Shown here one piece after another: positions 46,916-58,163 of a DNA stretch of 64,000 nt. Source of the DNA: Aeromonas popoffii (GTDB lineage: Bacteria; Pseudomonadota; Gammaproteobacteria; Enterobacterales; Aeromonadaceae); NCBI RefSeq assembly GCF_000820025.1, contig NZ_CDBI01000070.1:24657-88656 (forward strand). Direction: 5' to 3'. How positions within the stretch are numbered: position 1 is the first letter of the stretch; each line of letters starts with the position of its first letter. The notes below the pieces were generated by a model. That model worked only from the letters and a program-made list of their open reading frames with translations, ran no database searches and was not told the origin of the DNA. A program made the position numbers and the translations under genes.

Positions 46916-47680
46916 CTATTCGCAGACCGAATGCCAGTTGATGGGGCTCATCCCCTGCTCGGTCAGCAGACGGTTGGTTTCGGAGAAGTGGCCGCAACCG
47001 ATGAAGCCGCGATGGGCGGAGAGCGGGCTGGGATGAGGGGCACTCAGCACGTGATGGCACTGCCGGTCGATGAAACGGCCTTTCTTCTGGGCATGCGCTC
47101 CCCACAGCAGGAAGACAACCCCCTGACAGCTGGCATTGATCTGCTCTATGACCCTGTCGGTGAAGGTTTCCCAGCCCAGATGGGCGTGAGAGTGGGCCAT
47201 GCCCGCCTGCACCGTCAGCACCGTATTGAGCAACAGCACGCCCTGCCGGGCCCAGGACTCCAGAAAACCATGATTGGGTGTGACAAAACCCGGCAGATCC
47301 CGCTGCATCTCCTTGTAGATGTTGACCAGCGAGGGAGGCGTGCGCACGCCGGGCAGCACGGAGAAACAGAGGCCATGGGCCTGGGTCGGGCCGTGATAAG
47401 GATCCTGACCCAGGATCACTACCTTGACCCGATCCAGCTCGGTCAGCTTGAAGGCGTTGAACACCTCGGTCGCAGGCGGGTAGATAAGCTTGCCCGCTTC
47501 CCGCTCACTCCTGACGGTCGCCAGGGTCGCCTTGAAATAGTCCTGCTCTTTTTCAGAGCCAATCACATCTGTCCAGCTCGGCACCCCAGCCCCCTCCATC
47601 AATGCGGCAGGATCAGACCCCTGCGGTCCTTTCCCTTTCTCCTCTTTCTCCGAATCCAATACATCTGTCCAAGTCTGCAC
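46916..47680 (-). CDS. ung: Uracil-DNA glycosylase with a duplicated N terminus
   Basis: Family-1 UDG removing uracil from DNA. Motifs: [11 protein letters not shown] (water-activating Asp), LLLNTVLT and the [11 protein letters not shown] leucine loop. The full frame from GTG 47680 gives 254 residues; E. coli Ung has 229. The extra length is a 32-residue in-frame duplication: [11 protein letters not shown] (outer) and [11 protein letters not shown] (inner). Both copies keep a Shine-Dalgarno-like GAGGA or GGAGG 7-8 bases before a GTG, at 47680 and 47584, and there is also ATG 47599. Two isoforms (254 and 222 residues) are therefore possible; the inner GTG is the likely ancestral start. Confidence 0.93.
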   Translation of the reverse strand: MQTWTDVLDSEKEEKGKGPQGSDPAALMEGAGVPSWTDVIGSEKEQDYFKATLATVRSEREAGKLIYPPATEVFNAFKLTELDRVKVVILGQDPYHGPTQAHGLCFSVLPGVRTPPSLVNIYKEMQRDLPGFVTPNHGFLESWARQGVLLLNTVLTVQAGMAHSHAHLGWETFTDRVIEQINASCQGVVFLLWGAHAQKKGRFIDRQCHHVLSAPHPSPLSAHRGFIGCGHFSETNRLLTEQGMSPINWHSVCE

Positions 47681-47708
47681 CCCAGTATCCTCAATTAATG
47701 CGGCAAGG
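47546..47708 (-). repeat. 96-bp tandem duplication of the ung translation start
   Basis: Copies at 47546-47612 (inner) and 47642-47708 (outer) match at a constant 96-base offset, including GCCGCATT, CTGGGGTG and TGGACAGATGT. The offset equals 32 codons, so the reading frame is preserved. Confidence 0.88.
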
Positions 47709-47711
47709 GGC

Positions 47712-48102
47712 TCAGGATAGGGGGGCAGACCGCAAGACGCAACCGCATCGCCATCAGCTGAGCCCCATACAGCGGATTGTGACGGACATGATGCCTCCTC
47801 ATCGAGAGCGGCAGAAAATGCGGGACGCCGAACCGGCTCTCTTCACCACGCGTGCCCAGGCGGGGACCGCGCCTTCCTCTGAGCCCCTCCTGGCGGAGTC
47901 GCTGCCTTTATGGAGGAGACGAGCACCGGGGTTGCCGGACGACGGACATCTGGCACAGAGCCACGACACTCTGCCGGTGAAGCGGGCTGGGCCAGCACTG
48001 TCACAGGCTGAAATAGCCATAAGATGTAGTTAAATTACTAGATTTAATTAATAAAAGATGCATAATTTGGATATCTTTTATAATCATAAAAATGACCTAT
48101 TT
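47712..48102. other. Intergenic region upstream of ung, no supported gene
   Basis: The minus-strand ung frame stays open to about 47840 without a start codon. A 73-codon minus-strand frame (47799-48020) and a plus-strand frame (47602-48033) lack ribosome-binding sites and look like chance frames in GC-rich DNA. Sequence becomes AT-rich from 48020. Confidence 0.5.
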
Positions 48103-48116
48103 TTGATTAATCTCAA
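48103..48116 (+). promoter_or_regulatory. Upstream FNR site of grcA
   Basis: TTGAT-TAAT-CTCAA matches the FNR consensus TTGAT-N4-ATCAA at 9 of 10 positions. Its centre lies 53 bases before the centre of the second site. Confidence 0.75.
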
Positions 48117-48155
48117 TAATTTAAACCCAACACACAGGTGCAAGTTGCGCATTTT

Positions 48156-48169
48156 TTGATTTAGATCAA
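48156..48169 (+). promoter_or_regulatory. Proximal FNR site of grcA
   Basis: TTGAT-TTAG-ATCAA is a perfect FNR consensus. If it is centred at -40.5, transcription would start near 48203, and the TATATA around 48193-48198 would be the -10 element, giving a class II FNR-activated promoter. The start codon is 143 bases downstream. Confidence 0.85.
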
Positions 48170-48312
48170 TTTTCGTATTATTACCATCGTGATATATATG
48201 ACCCAACAAAGTAAAGGTGTAAGGCAAGGGCCCTTTAAATCATCTCGGTGGTTTAAATACATCAGGGTAATCTCCTTACAGTTGAATCCGCTTTCCTATG
48301 AGGAGTCATACC

Positions 48313-48693
48313 ATGATCAAGGGCATCCAAATCACCCAGTCCACCAACACCGCGCTGCTGAACTCTTTCTGGCTGCTGGACGAAGAGAAGCAACAGGCTC
48401 GTTGCATCTGCGCCAAAGGCGACACCTTCGCCGCCGATCAGGAAGTCAGTGTCGCTGACCTGGGTCAGTTCGAATACCGTGAACTGCCGGTTCAAGCCGA
48501 ACCTGCCGTGGAAGGTGGTCAGCACCTGAACGTCAACGTGCTGCGCCGCGAAACCCTGGAAGACGCCATCGCCAATCCGGAGAAGTACCCGCAACTGACC
48601 ATACGTGTTTCTGGCTATGCCGTGCGCTTCAACGCACTGACCCCGGAACAGCAGCGTGACGTGGTCACCCGCACCTTTACCCAGAGCCTGTAA
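48313..48693 (+). CDS. grcA: Autonomous glycyl radical cofactor GrcA (YfiD)
   Basis: 126 residues (E. coli 127). The C-terminal glycyl radical motif [17 protein letters not shown] matches the end of pyruvate formate-lyase; the glycine in SGY carries the radical and can replace the damaged C terminus of PflB. AGGAG at 48301-48305 precedes ATG 48313. The promoter carries two FNR sites, consistent with anaerobic or microaerobic induction. Confidence 0.96.
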   Translation: MIKGIQITQSTNTALLNSFWLLDEEKQQARCICAKGDTFAADQEVSVADLGQFEYRELPVQAEPAVEGGQHLNVNVLRRETLEDAIANPEKYPQLTIRVSGYAVRFNALTPEQQRDVVTRTFTQSL

Positions 48694-48799
48694 TTTCCTC
48701 TGCGGTCATCTGCACCATGCAAAACGGCCCACGCGGGCTAATTGCAAGTCAGTTAAGAGAATTTGAGTCCCAACCCGCGAGGTATAAGGGCCAAAGAGT

Positions 48800-48828
48800 G
48801 AGGGAGGCATAATGCCTCCCTCTTTTTA
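48800..48828 (+). terminator. grcA terminator
   Basis: GAGGGAGGCAT-A-ATGCCTCCCTC followed by TTTTTATT. The remaining 190 bases to the dctA stop hold no gene. Confidence 0.88.
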
Positions 48829-49016
48829 TTGGATGCCCGTCAGGGCAAAGGTGTCAGCCACATTGACGCGTTAACCATGGCGCCGTTCCTGCCAGTCAAA
48901 ATTTCAAATATTCAGTCACAAAAAGAGTTAACTGATTGGCATTACCCACGCGGGCGTTTTTGGATGGGAAAGAAACAGTGCTTGCCCATCCTCTCCTCGC
49001 AGGTAGGGCCCGCCAG

Positions 49017-50300
49017 CTATCCGTGCTGCTCGACCTTCTGCACCGCGGCCGGGTTGGCGAGCACCTCGTTCATCTGCTGCTCATCGAGCTGATCGCAGTA
49101 GCGGGCCACCACCACAGTGGCCACCCCGTTGCCGATCAGGTTGGTCAGGGCACGCGCCTCCGACATGAAGCGATCTATCCCCAGGATCAGCGCCAACCCG
49201 GCGAGCGGCAGGTGCCCCACCGCCGAGATGGTCGCCGCCAGCACGATGAAGCCACTGCCGGTGACGCCGGCCGCCCCTTTCGAAGAGATGAGTAACACCA
49301 CCAGCAGGGTGATCTGCTGGAACAGATCCAGCGGCGTGTTGGTCGCCTGGGCGATGAAGACGGCCGCCATGGTCAGATAGATGGAGGTACCATCCAGGTT
49401 GAAGGAGTAACCGGTCGGGATCACCAGCCCCACCACCGACTTCTTGCAGCCGAGCGCCTCCATCTTGACCAGCATACGCGGCAACACGGATTCGGAAGAG
49501 GAGGTTCCCAGCACGATCAGCAGCTCTTCCTTGATGTAGGCAATAAAGCGCAGGATGCTGAAACCATTCGCCCTGGCAATACTGCCCAGCACCAGAAAAA
49601 TGAACAGCAAACAGGTCAAGTAGAAGCAGGCGATTAATTGTCCCAGCTGCACCAGCGAGCCAATACCGTATTTCCCTATGGTAAAGGCCATGGCACCAAA
49701 TGCCCCGACCGGCGCCAGTCGCATGATCATGTTGATAATGCCGAACATAACCTGGGAGAAGCTGTCGATGACATTGAAGATTAATTTTCCCTTCTCGCCA
49801 ATATGATGCAGGGAGAAACCAAACAGCACCGCAAACAGCAATACCTGGAGAATATTGCCGCTGGCAAAGGCGCCGATCACGCTGCCCGGGATCACGTCCA
49901 GCAGGAAGGCGATAATGCCCTGCGACTTGGCCTGCTCGGCATAGGCCGAGATGGAACTGGCATCCAACGTGGCGGGGTCCACGTTCATGCCCACCCCGGG
50001 TTGCAGCAGGTTGACCACGCCCAATCCGATGACCAGGGCGATAGTGCTTACCACTTCAAAGTAGATCAGCGCGATGGCACCGGTTTTCCCCACCGCCTTC
50101 ATGCTCTCCATGCCAGCAATACCTGTCACCACGGTACAGAAAATAACGGGGGCAATGATCATCTTGATTAATTTCACGAAGCCATCACCCAGTGGCTTCA
50201 TATCCGCCCCTAGGTCTGGATAGATGTGCCCCAGAAATACCCCCAGGGTGATCGCAAGCAGCACCTGAAAATAAAGGCTGCTGAATATTTTCTTTCGCAT
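49017..50300 (-). CDS. dctA: C4-dicarboxylate transporter DctA
   Basis: 427-residue DAACS transporter that takes up succinate, fumarate and malate with protons or Na+. Features: [17 protein letters not shown], the serine-rich reentrant loop [25 protein letters not shown] and [19 protein letters not shown]. Eight helices and two hairpins are expected. AGGA precedes ATG 50300. The 300-base AT-rich region upstream probably holds its regulatory sites. Confidence 0.96.
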   Translation of the reverse strand: MRKKIFSSLYFQVLLAITLGVFLGHIYPDLGADMKPLGDGFVKLIKMIIAPVIFCTVVTGIAGMESMKAVGKTGAIALIYFEVVSTIALVIGLGVVNLLQPGVGMNVDPATLDASSISAYAEQAKSQGIIAFLLDVIPGSVIGAFASGNILQVLLFAVLFGFSLHHIGEKGKLIFNVIDSFSQVMFGIINMIMRLAPVGAFGAMAFTIGKYGIGSLVQLGQLIACFYLTCLLFIFLVLGSIARANGFSILRFIAYIKEELLIVLGTSSSESVLPRMLVKMEALGCKKSVVGLVIPTGYSFNLDGTSIYLTMAAVFIAQATNTPLDLFQQITLLVVLLISSKGAAGVTGSGFIVLAATISAVGHLPLAGLALILGIDRFMSEARALTNLIGNGVATVVVARYCDQLDEQQMNEVLANPAAVQKVEQHG

Positions 50301-50552
50301 TATTAACGTCCTGTTAATTAATCAATTTCCCATAAGGCAGAAATAAGCATGCAGGGAACCGTAACGAGATATCATCGTTCTCTCGCCAGCTTCATGCTAT
50401 TTCGTCATCGTAACGGCGCCACTTTCACACGTTATAAGAAGTCATTAAGAGACATCAATCACACAACGAATTTAACATCATTAACGCCACGGCAACCGTG
50501 ATATATTTGGTCGGTGATTTATTTAAGACCTCAATGAACACATTCTGGATAT

Positions 50553-50577
50553 AAAAATGCCCCGCATGGCGGGGCAC
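50553..50577 (-). terminator. kdsA (operon) terminator
   Basis: On the minus strand TGCCCCGCCATGCGGGGCA is followed by TTTTTAT, close after the kdsA stop. Confidence 0.88.
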
Positions 50578-50604
50578 TTGGCATCACTAAACTGGCGCTG
50601 TGGA

Positions 50605-51653
<1,049 letters not shown>

Positions 51654-51656
<3 letters not shown>

Positions 51657-52454
51657 ATGGAGCGGCTTGGGGCTAAGATCCAGCGCGGCCAGTTGTACCT
51701 TGAGCACATCGGCCACCGGATCGTCCGGACATTGTTCAATAAAGTATTCAAAATCGTCGGCGGCGAAGCGTGGACAGTCGAGCTGCTCGTAGATGAAGCC
51801 CCGATCCCGCGTTTCCAGCGGATCGCCAGGCTTCATGCGCAGCAGCAGTTCGCTGCAGCGCAGCGCTTCTGTCATGCGATCTTCCCGCAGCAGGGCACCC
51901 TTGCTGACGTTGAGCAGCCGCTCGATGATCTCCCACTGGCCCGAGGGCTGCAGGTGTTCGGCGGTCAGGGTAGCCAGATTGCCGAGGGCGCCGCGCAGCA
52001 GCAATTCGATACGGTGCAGGCTCAGCTCGTCGCCGGTGAAGGGGTCTACATAGACCTCGCCTTCGCTGCCAGCGAAGCTCACCAGGAAGTGACCGGGGAA
52101 GCAGATCCCCTCCACATCCAGCCCGAGCTTGCGGCCCAGCTGTATGATGAGGATGCCGAGGCTGACCGGAATGCCCTGCTTGCGGGCGAGCACCTGAGCC
52201 AGATCGCAATTGGCAGCGGAGAAGTAATCCTGCCAGTCACCGTGAAAACCCATGCTCTGGTAGAAACCCTGCAGCAGCTGACGGCGCACCTCGTCGCAAT
52301 TGCCCTCAGCGATCGTCTCGTCCAGCCAGGCATCGAGGCGGGCCAGCTCGGCCTCGCCACGACCGCTGATACCATGGATCTCATCGCTCACCGACAGCGC
52401 CAGCTCGGCAATATCGTGGGCTTCGAAATCGGTCCATTCGTCTACGCGTATCAT
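51654..52454 (-). CDS. sirB1: SirB1 family transglutaminase-like/TPR protein
   Basis: 266 residues (E. coli SirB1 269). A transglutaminase-like core (GFHGDWQDYFSAANCDLAQVL, then RKQGIPVSLGILIIQLG and CFPGHFLVSF) is followed by a helical TPR-like region. ATG 52454 and ATG 52460 are both in frame; AAGGG spacing favours 52454. Eleven bases separate it from sirB2. The molecular role is unknown. Confidence 0.93.
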
Positions 52455-52465
52455 CGTCATCACCC

Positions 52466-52849
52466 TTAACCGAACAGACTGGCCTGCTTGTATACGGCCA
52501 GTTTGGCGATAAAGAAGAGCCAACCGATGGCGCCGAGGAAGGCAAACCAGCGGATACCGTTATTGCGGGCCAGTCGCAGCGCCATCATGGCCAAAAATGC
52601 CACCACCAGGATGGCCGTCAGCTTCTCGCTGAGCCAGGGGGTGCCGTTGTTGAGCGGATTGAGATCCAGCACCATGCACAGCAGCACGCCGGAGAGCACC
52701 ACCAGCCCATTCAACCAGCCGCTCAGTTGCAGGACCCGGCTGCTATAGGCACCACCCGTCCCCTTCTGAACCCAGTAAAAACGCAGCATAAACATCAGCA
52801 CGGCCGAGGCGATCAGCACCAGGTGCAGATGTTTGAGAACAACATACAT
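52466..52849 (-). CDS. sirB2: SirB2 family inner-membrane protein
   Basis: 127-residue membrane protein with four hydrophobic helices, starting MYVVLKHLHLVLIASAVLMF (a histidine-bearing first helix typical of SirB2) and ending IGWLFFIAKLAVYKQ. The family sits between prmC and sirB1 in many gammaproteobacteria. Function unknown. Confidence 0.92.
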   Translation of the reverse strand: MYVVLKHLHLVLIASAVLMFMLRFYWVQKGTGGAYSSRVLQLSGWLNGLVVLSGVLLCMVLDLNPLNNGTPWLSEKLTAILVVAFLAMMALRLARNNGIRWFAFLGAIGWLFFIAKLAVYKQASLFG

Positions 52850-52892
52850 AACATATCCTTGAACAGGGGCAGGCCGGGCCCGCCCGTCATCA

Positions 52893-53747
52893 TCACCGAG
52901 CCAGGCGCCCCAGGGTCACCCGCTCGTTATCACCGTAATCACGCACGGTTTCCACCTGGCTGTAGCCGCACTGCAGCAGGAGTTGACGCACCGCCTCACC
53001 CTGTTGCCAGCCATGCTCCAGCAAGAGCCAGCCGCCCGGGCAAAGATGGGCCGGCGCACCGGCCACTATCAGGCGGATATCTGCCAGCCCCTGCTCGTCC
53101 GCCACCAGGGCAGAGCGGGGTTCGAAACGCACATCCCCCTCAGCCAGATGGGGATCGGCACCGTCGATGTAGGGCGGGTTGGAGACTATCATCTCGAAAC
53201 ACGGCGCGCCCGAGAGTGGCTCAAACCAGCTGCCGCCCCGCACCTCGATGGGTAACCCCAGCGCGGCGCTGTTGGCGCGTGCCAGTGCGGCCGCCTCCGG
53301 CATGCGATCCACCGCCCATACATCGGCATCCGGCCGCTCTGACTTGAGCGCCAATGCAATGGCACCTGTGCCTGTACCCAGATCCAGCAAGGCGCAAGGC
53401 GCCTGATGCGGCAAAGCGGGCCTTGGGGGCAACCGCACCAGCGCCTGCTCTACCAGCACCTCGGTGTCGGGGCGCGGGATCAGGGTGGCCGGGCTCACCT
53501 TGAGCGGCAGTGACCAGAACTCCCGCTCCCCCACAAGGTGAGCGATGGGCTCGCCATTGAGACGACGGCTCAGCCAACCCTGCAGGGTCGCCTGCTGGGC
53601 GGCATCGAGGGTGCGCTCCGGCCAGGTCATCAGATAGCTGCGTCGGCAACCAAGCAGATGGCAGAGCAGCACATCGGCGTCGGCGCGGGGAGAGTCGCCC
53701 CCGGCCAGAGTTGCCATTATGTGGGCGCGGGCCTGCTGGATCTGCAT
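52893..53747 (-). CDS. prmC: Peptide chain release factor N5-glutamine methyltransferase
   Basis: 284 residues. Methylates the GGQ glutamine of release factors. Features: GEREFWSLPLKVSPATLIPRPDTE, LDLGTGTGAIALAL (SAM loop) and SNPPYI (NPPY catalytic motif). ATG 53747 is preferred by family alignment; a GTG at 53786 overlapping prfA spacing is the alternative. It follows its substrate gene prfA. Confidence 0.95.
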   Translation of the reverse strand: MQIQQARAHIMATLAGGDSPRADADVLLCHLLGCRRSYLMTWPERTLDAAQQATLQGWLSRRLNGEPIAHLVGEREFWSLPLKVSPATLIPRPDTEVLVEQALVRLPPRPALPHQAPCALLDLGTGTGAIALALKSERPDADVWAVDRMPEAAALARANSAALGLPIEVRGGSWFEPLSGAPCFEMIVSNPPYIDGADPHLAEGDVRFEPRSALVADEQGLADIRLIVAGAPAHLCPGGWLLLEHGWQQGEAVRQLLLQCGYSQVETVRDYGDNERVTLGRLAR

Positions 53748-53796
53748 CAGCGGCGCGCCAGCGCCATGACGGCGATATCTGCACACACGGGCTGCA

Positions 53797-54885
53797 TCAG
53801 CTGTTCTCGGCCAGGGAGGCGAGCTGATCGGCCTGATACTCCTGGATCATGGGGCTGATGATGCAGTCCAGATCCCCCTCCATGATCTCGCCGAGGCGAT
53901 AGAGGGTGAGATTGATGCGGTGTTCAGAGAGGCGACCCTGCGGGTAGTTGTAGGTGCGGATGCGCTCGGAGCGATCGCCGGAACCCACCAGGTTGCGACG
54001 GGTGCTCTGCTCGGCGGCGCGGTGGCGCTCATCCTCGGCCGCCTGCAGGCGGGCGGAGAGCACAGACATCGCCTTGGCGCGGTTCTTGTGCTGGGAGCGC
54101 TCATCCTGGCACTCCACCACCAGACCCGTCGGCAGGTGGGTGATGCGGATGGCGGAATCCGTCTTGTTGACGTGCTGGCCACCCGCCCCGGAGGCGCGGA
54201 AGGTATCTATCTTCAGGTCGTTCGCATTGATCTCGATCTGCTCGGCTTCCGGCACTTCCGGCAGCACGGCGACGGTACAGGCGGAGGTGTGTACCCGACC
54301 CTGGGATTCGGTCTCGGGCACCCGCTGCACCCTGTGGCCGCCGGATTCAAACTTGAGACGGCCATAGACGTGCTCGCCGTCTACCTTGGCGATCACCTCC
54401 TTGTAGCCACCGTGCTCGCCGTCGTTGCAGCTGACGATGGAGATGCGCCAGCCCTGACGCTCGGCGTAGCGCGAATACATGCGAAACAGGTCACCGGCAA
54501 AGATGGCCGCCTCGTCACCGCCTGCACCGGCCCGGATCTCGAGGTAGCAGTTGTTGTCATCCTTGGGATCCCGGGGCAGCAGCATCACCTGCAGCGCCTG
54601 CTCCTGCTCCTCCAGCGTGCTCTTGGCCAGCGGCAACTCCTCCTGCGCCATCTCGCGCAGGTCGGCATCATCCTCTTCCAGCATCAGCTTGGTGGCCTCC
54701 AGGTTCTCTTCGGCCTGGCGAAAGTGCTGGAAGGCGTGAACGATATCTTCCAGCTGGGCATATTCCCGGGTCAGGGCGCGGTAGCGATCCTGATCCGAGG
54801 CCACCCCTGGCTCGCCGAGCATGGCCTGTACTTCTTCGTGGCGCTCGATGAGGCCTTCCAGCTTTCTGATCAGTGACGGATTCAT
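53797..54885 (-). CDS. prfA: Peptide chain release factor 1
   Basis: 362 residues. Recognises UAA/UAG stop codons. The anticodon-mimic region and the GGQ loop ([17 protein letters not shown]) are intact, and the glutamine is the target of PrmC, encoded next. Located between hemA and prmC as in E. coli. Confidence 0.97.
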   Translation of the reverse strand: MNPSLIRKLEGLIERHEEVQAMLGEPGVASDQDRYRALTREYAQLEDIVHAFQHFRQAEENLEATKLMLEEDDADLREMAQEELPLAKSTLEEQEQALQVMLLPRDPKDDNNCYLEIRAGAGGDEAAIFAGDLFRMYSRYAERQGWRISIVSCNDGEHGGYKEVIAKVDGEHVYGRLKFESGGHRVQRVPETESQGRVHTSACTVAVLPEVPEAEQIEINANDLKIDTFRASGAGGQHVNKTDSAIRITHLPTGLVVECQDERSQHKNRAKAMSVLSARLQAAEDERHRAAEQSTRRNLVGSGDRSERIRTYNYPQGRLSEHRINLTLYRLGEIMEGDLDCIISPMIQEYQADQLASLAENS

Positions 54886-54938
54886 AAATCTTGTTTTCTC
54901 GATGGAGGAAGGGGCCGCCAGTCGGCCACCCCGAACAA

Positions 54939-56195
54939 TTACTCTGGTGACAATCCCAGCACCTGACGCAGGCGGGAGAGCTGATGGTGATCCCCCTGGG
55001 CCGCCGCCTGGCGCAAGGCCTGGGTCGGTGCGTGGATCAACTTGTTGGTGAGGCGATGCGCCATGGCCTTGAGGGCCTGTTCGGCATTCTCACCCTGTTG
55101 CAGGGCCAGCAAGGCGCGCTGCAACTCCTCATCAGCCACCTGCTGGGCCTGATGACGATAATCGCGGATGAGATCCACCGAATGCTGACTGCGATACCAG
55201 CCCATGAACTCATCGCGCTCTTCCTGCACGATGAGCTCCGCCTCGGCGGCGGCCCGTTTGCGGGTTTCCAGGTTCTGCTCGATGATGCCCTGCAGGTCAT
55301 CAACCGTGTAGAGGTAGGCATCGGAGAGCTCGTCCACCTCGGCCTCGATATCCCGTGGCACGGCGATATCCACCAGGAACATGGGTTTGAAGCGACGGGC
55401 CTTGAGGGCGCGTTCCACCATGCCCTTGCCGATGATGGGCAGCGGGCTGGCAGTCGAGCTGATGACGATGTCCGCCTCGTGCAGATAATCCGGGATCTCT
55501 TCCAGGGTCATCACCCTGGCATCAAACTCCTCGGCCAGCAGCTGGGCACGCTGCAGGGTGCGGTTCGCCACCATCATCTGGGTGACGTTTTGCTCGCGCA
55601 GATGACGGGCGACCAGTTCTATGGTTTCGCCAGCACCGACCAGCAGCACCTTGGTTTGGGAGAGATCAGAGAAGATGCGCCGACCCAGGCTGACGGCGGC
55701 AAAGGCCACCGACACGGCGCTGGCACCTATCTCGGTGTCCGTGCGCACGCGCTTGGCCACGGAGAAGGATTTCTGAAACAGGCGTTCCAGCGACCCCTTC
55801 ACCGCCTCGGACTGCTGGGCATGGGCATAGGATTGCTTGATCTGCCCCAGGATCTGCGGCTCGCCCAGCACCAGCGAATCCAGGCCGCAGGCTACCCGCA
55901 TCAGGTGACGCACGGCCTCTTCGTCCCAGTGCAGGTAGATGGCTGACACCACGTCAGCCGCGTCCAGACCATGGAAACGTTGCAGCCAGTGCAGTACCTG
56001 CTCCCCCTGCCCCTGCGCCAGGCTGCAGTAAAGCTCGGTGCGGTTGCAGGTCGAGACGATCACCGCCTCGCTTACGCCGGGTTGGGTGACCAGCTCACGC
56101 AAGGCGCGATCGATGCAGTCCGGGCCGAACGCGACCCGCTCCCGCAAGGCGACACTGGCGGTGTTGTGGTTAATTCCGAGGGCAAGCAAACTCAT
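54939..56195 (-). CDS. hemA: Glutamyl-tRNA reductase
   Basis: 418 residues, the first enzyme of C5 haem synthesis. Features: [20 protein letters not shown], the nucleophilic cysteine in [26 protein letters not shown] (NADPH site) and a C-terminal dimerisation domain. Leads the operon hemA-prfA-prmC-sirB2-sirB1-kdsA. Divergent from lolB over 121 bases. Confidence 0.97.
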   Translation of the reverse strand: MSLLALGINHNTASVALRERVAFGPDCIDRALRELVTQPGVSEAVIVSTCNRTELYCSLAQGQGEQVLHWLQRFHGLDAADVVSAIYLHWDEEAVRHLMRVACGLDSLVLGEPQILGQIKQSYAHAQQSEAVKGSLERLFQKSFSVAKRVRTDTEIGASAVSVAFAAVSLGRRIFSDLSQTKVLLVGAGETIELVARHLREQNVTQMMVANRTLQRAQLLAEEFDARVMTLEEIPDYLHEADIVISSTASPLPIIGKGMVERALKARRFKPMFLVDIAVPRDIEAEVDELSDAYLYTVDDLQGIIEQNLETRKRAAAEAELIVQEERDEFMGWYRSQHSVDLIRDYRHQAQQVADEELQRALLALQQGENAEQALKAMAHRLTNKLIHAPTQALRQAAAQGDHHQLSRLRQVLGLSPE

Positions 56196-56316
56196 GAGTG
56201 GGTGGTGATCGTATCTGTGCGCTGGGAGTAAAGGTCGTCAATTGTACGAGAAAGGGTAAGGCTTTAAAAGCAATACGGCCGCCCCGTATACTGTGGCAAA
56301 TCCCCATATCTGGAGC

Positions 56317-56901
56317 ATGACCTTGTTATTGCGTATTTTCACCTTCGCCTGCCTGCTGTCGCTGGCCGGTTGTGCCACCATCCAACCCCAGCGGGATCAG
56401 GTCAACTGGCAGCAAGAGCGGGCCCGTCTCGAGCAGCTCACCCACTGGCAACTGTCGGGCAAGATGGCCATCATCACCGCCCAGCAGAAGGGCAGCGCCC
56501 GGGTCAACTGGCGGCAGGATGGGGACGACTATCGTCTCAACCTGAGCAGCATAGTTGGCACCCACATACTGGAGCTCTCCCGCAGCAAGGGCGAGATTAC
56601 CCTGATCGACAACGAGGGCAAGCGGCACCAGAGCCAGGATGCCGAGGCACTCGTCTATCAACTCACCGGCTGGAACATACCGGTGCAGGGGCTGCCGGAG
56701 TGGATCAAGGGGCTGCCGGGCAAGGCCGAGTTCGAACTCAATCCCGACAGCAGCCTGGCCAGCGTGCGTGACGGCCAGTGGCAGATCGTCTACGGCGACT
56801 ACCGGGATCAGGACGGCTACCGCCTGCCACACCTGCTGACCATGGAGGGCCAGGGCAGCCGCCTCAAATTGCAGATCAACCAATGGACGCTCGTTCACTG
56901 A
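56317..56901 (+). CDS. lolB: Outer-membrane lipoprotein localization factor LolB
   Basis: 194-residue lipoprotein that receives lipoproteins from LolA at the outer membrane. Signal sequence with lipobox LSLAGC (cysteine near residue 17), then the LolB fold with WQLSGKMAI and [24 protein letters not shown] lies only one base before ATG 56317 but seven before TTG 56323, so TTG may be the real start; GTG 56293 is also open. It precedes ispE by 26 bases. Confidence 0.93.
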   Translation: MTLLLRIFTFACLLSLAGCATIQPQRDQVNWQQERARLEQLTHWQLSGKMAIITAQQKGSARVNWRQDGDDYRLNLSSIVGTHILELSRSKGEITLIDNEGKRHQSQDAEALVYQLTGWNIPVQGLPEWIKGLPGKAEFELNPDSSLASVRDGQWQIVYGDYRDQDGYRLPHLLTMEGQGSRLKLQINQWTLVH

Positions 56902-56927
56902 TGGCTGCAACCGACAAGGAGGCGAAC

Positions 56928-57797
56928 ATGACAGCCACTCGCTGGCCCGCACCGGCCAAACTCAACCTCTTCCTGCACGTCAATGGCCGTCGACCGGACG
57001 GTTATCACGAGCTGCAGACCCTGTTTATCTTTCTCAGTCACGGCGACTGGCTCGAATTCGAGCCACTGCCAGACACGGTGCAGCTCACCTTGAGCCCGGC
57101 CATTCCCGGCGTGCCCGATGAGCAGAACCTCATCATACGCGCCGCCCGCCTGCTGCAGGCGCGGTTGTCGAGCCCGCAGGGGGCCCATATCCGGCTGGAG
57201 AAGGTATTGCCCATGGGGGGCGGCATAGGGGGCGGCTCCTCGGACGCGGCCACGACCCTGGTTGCGCTCAATCACCTCTGGCAGGCCGGCTTGAGTGAAG
57301 ATGAGCTGGCCGAGCTCGGCGTCCAGCTGGGTGCCGACGTGCCCGTGTTTGTTCGTGGCCGCGCCGCCTTTGCAGAAGGGGTGGGCGAGCGACTGCAACC
57401 GGTCGAATTGCCAAGCGTCTGGTACCTGGTGCTCAAGCCCGATTGCCACGTGGCCACTGCCGCCGTTTTTCAGGATCCGGACCTGCCCAGAGCGACGCCG
57501 AAAATGGCATTTCACAACCTGCTGGAAGGGACGTGGAAAAACGATTGCGAATTGCTGGTGAAAAAGCGCCACCCCGAGGTTGCCAATGCGCTCGGCTGGT
57601 TGCTAGAATACGCGCCGTCAAGAATGACGGGCACAGGAGCCTGCGTCTTTGCTCAATTTGAAGACGAAGAGGCTGCTCGGGAAGTGTTGGCAAAAGTGCC
57701 GAAGGGATGGGATGGGTTTGTCGCCAAGGGCGAGAACATATCACCACTGTTCGTGACATTGCAACAAATCAGTGATTGGGGTATCGCCAAGCGGTAA
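56928..57797 (+). CDS. ispE: 4-diphosphocytidyl-2-C-methyl-D-erythritol kinase
   Basis: 289-residue GHMP kinase of the MEP isoprenoid pathway. Features: [23 protein letters not shown], the ATP loop [18 protein letters not shown] and the late [17 protein letters not shown] sits five bases before ATG 56928. The last seven codons (WGIAKR and stop, from 57777) lie inside a tRNA-Gln gene; family alignment would end near NISPLF, so the tail is a read-through extension. Confidence 0.95.
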   Translation: MTATRWPAPAKLNLFLHVNGRRPDGYHELQTLFIFLSHGDWLEFEPLPDTVQLTLSPAIPGVPDEQNLIIRAARLLQARLSSPQGAHIRLEKVLPMGGGIGGGSSDAATTLVALNHLWQAGLSEDELAELGVQLGADVPVFVRGRAAFAEGVGERLQPVELPSVWYLVLKPDCHVATAAVFQDPDLPRATPKMAFHNLLEGTWKNDCELLVKKRHPEVANALGWLLEYAPSRMTGTGACVFAQFEDEEAAREVLAKVPKGWDGFVAKGENISPLFVTLQQISDWGIAKR

Positions 57798-57851
57798 GGC
57801 AGCGGGTTTTGATCTCGCCATTCCTAGGTTCGAATCCTAGTACCCCAGCCA
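57777..57851 (+). tRNA. tRNA-Gln (TTG anticodon)
   Basis: 75 bases including encoded CCA. Acceptor TGGGGTA/TACCCCA, anticodon stem GCGGG/CTCGC with loop TTTTGAT (anticodon TTG at 57809-57811), and T-arm GGTTCGAATCC. Its 5' 21 bases overlap the end of ispE. One base (T in CCATTCC) differs from the three Gln copies near 63.6 kb. Confidence 0.97.
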
Positions 57852-58163
57852 TTATCCTGGTGATTGACACGGGTGTCTCGGTAAGCAGGCCGCAGATGAT
57901 CTTGACAGAGCGCAATCTCGTCAAGCCAGTCTGCAACCATTATCGTCCCCCTTGTCACTCGCAAAGAGGTCATCGATCTCCTGGATGACGGCTTCCCGCA
58001 AACGCGGCAGCCATCCGGTTTGAAACATGCAACGAGATGCACCTAGCCTGAAAGCGGCCTATATTGGCCTGACCCGTCAACTTGATAAATCGTTTGCCCC
58101 AAAACGATACGGGTCTGAATCAGACTCCCCCACATACTGGATGCAACCCCGAGGTTTCAAACC
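57852..58163 (+). other. Intergenic region between tRNA-Gln and prs
   Basis: About 310 bases with no convincing gene. A minus-strand frame (57824-58042) has no ribosome-binding site. ATCGTTTGCC near 58088 is a partial PurR-box half, too weak to call. The prs promoter must lie here or upstream of lolB. Confidence 0.5.

Noticed and set aside
47602..48033. 143-codon plus-strand frame opposite ung, and a 73-codon minus-strand frame (47799-48020)
   Set aside because: No ribosome-binding site, antisense overlap with the ung start, and biased composition expected from GC-rich noncoding DNA.
57824..58042. 72-codon minus-strand frame downstream of tRNA-Gln
   Set aside because: It starts in intergenic DNA without a ribosome-binding site and ends inside the antisense of the tRNA.
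58080..58100. PurR box before prs
   Set aside because: Only the right half (CGTTTGC) fits; about 9 of 16 positions match the consensus, too few to call.
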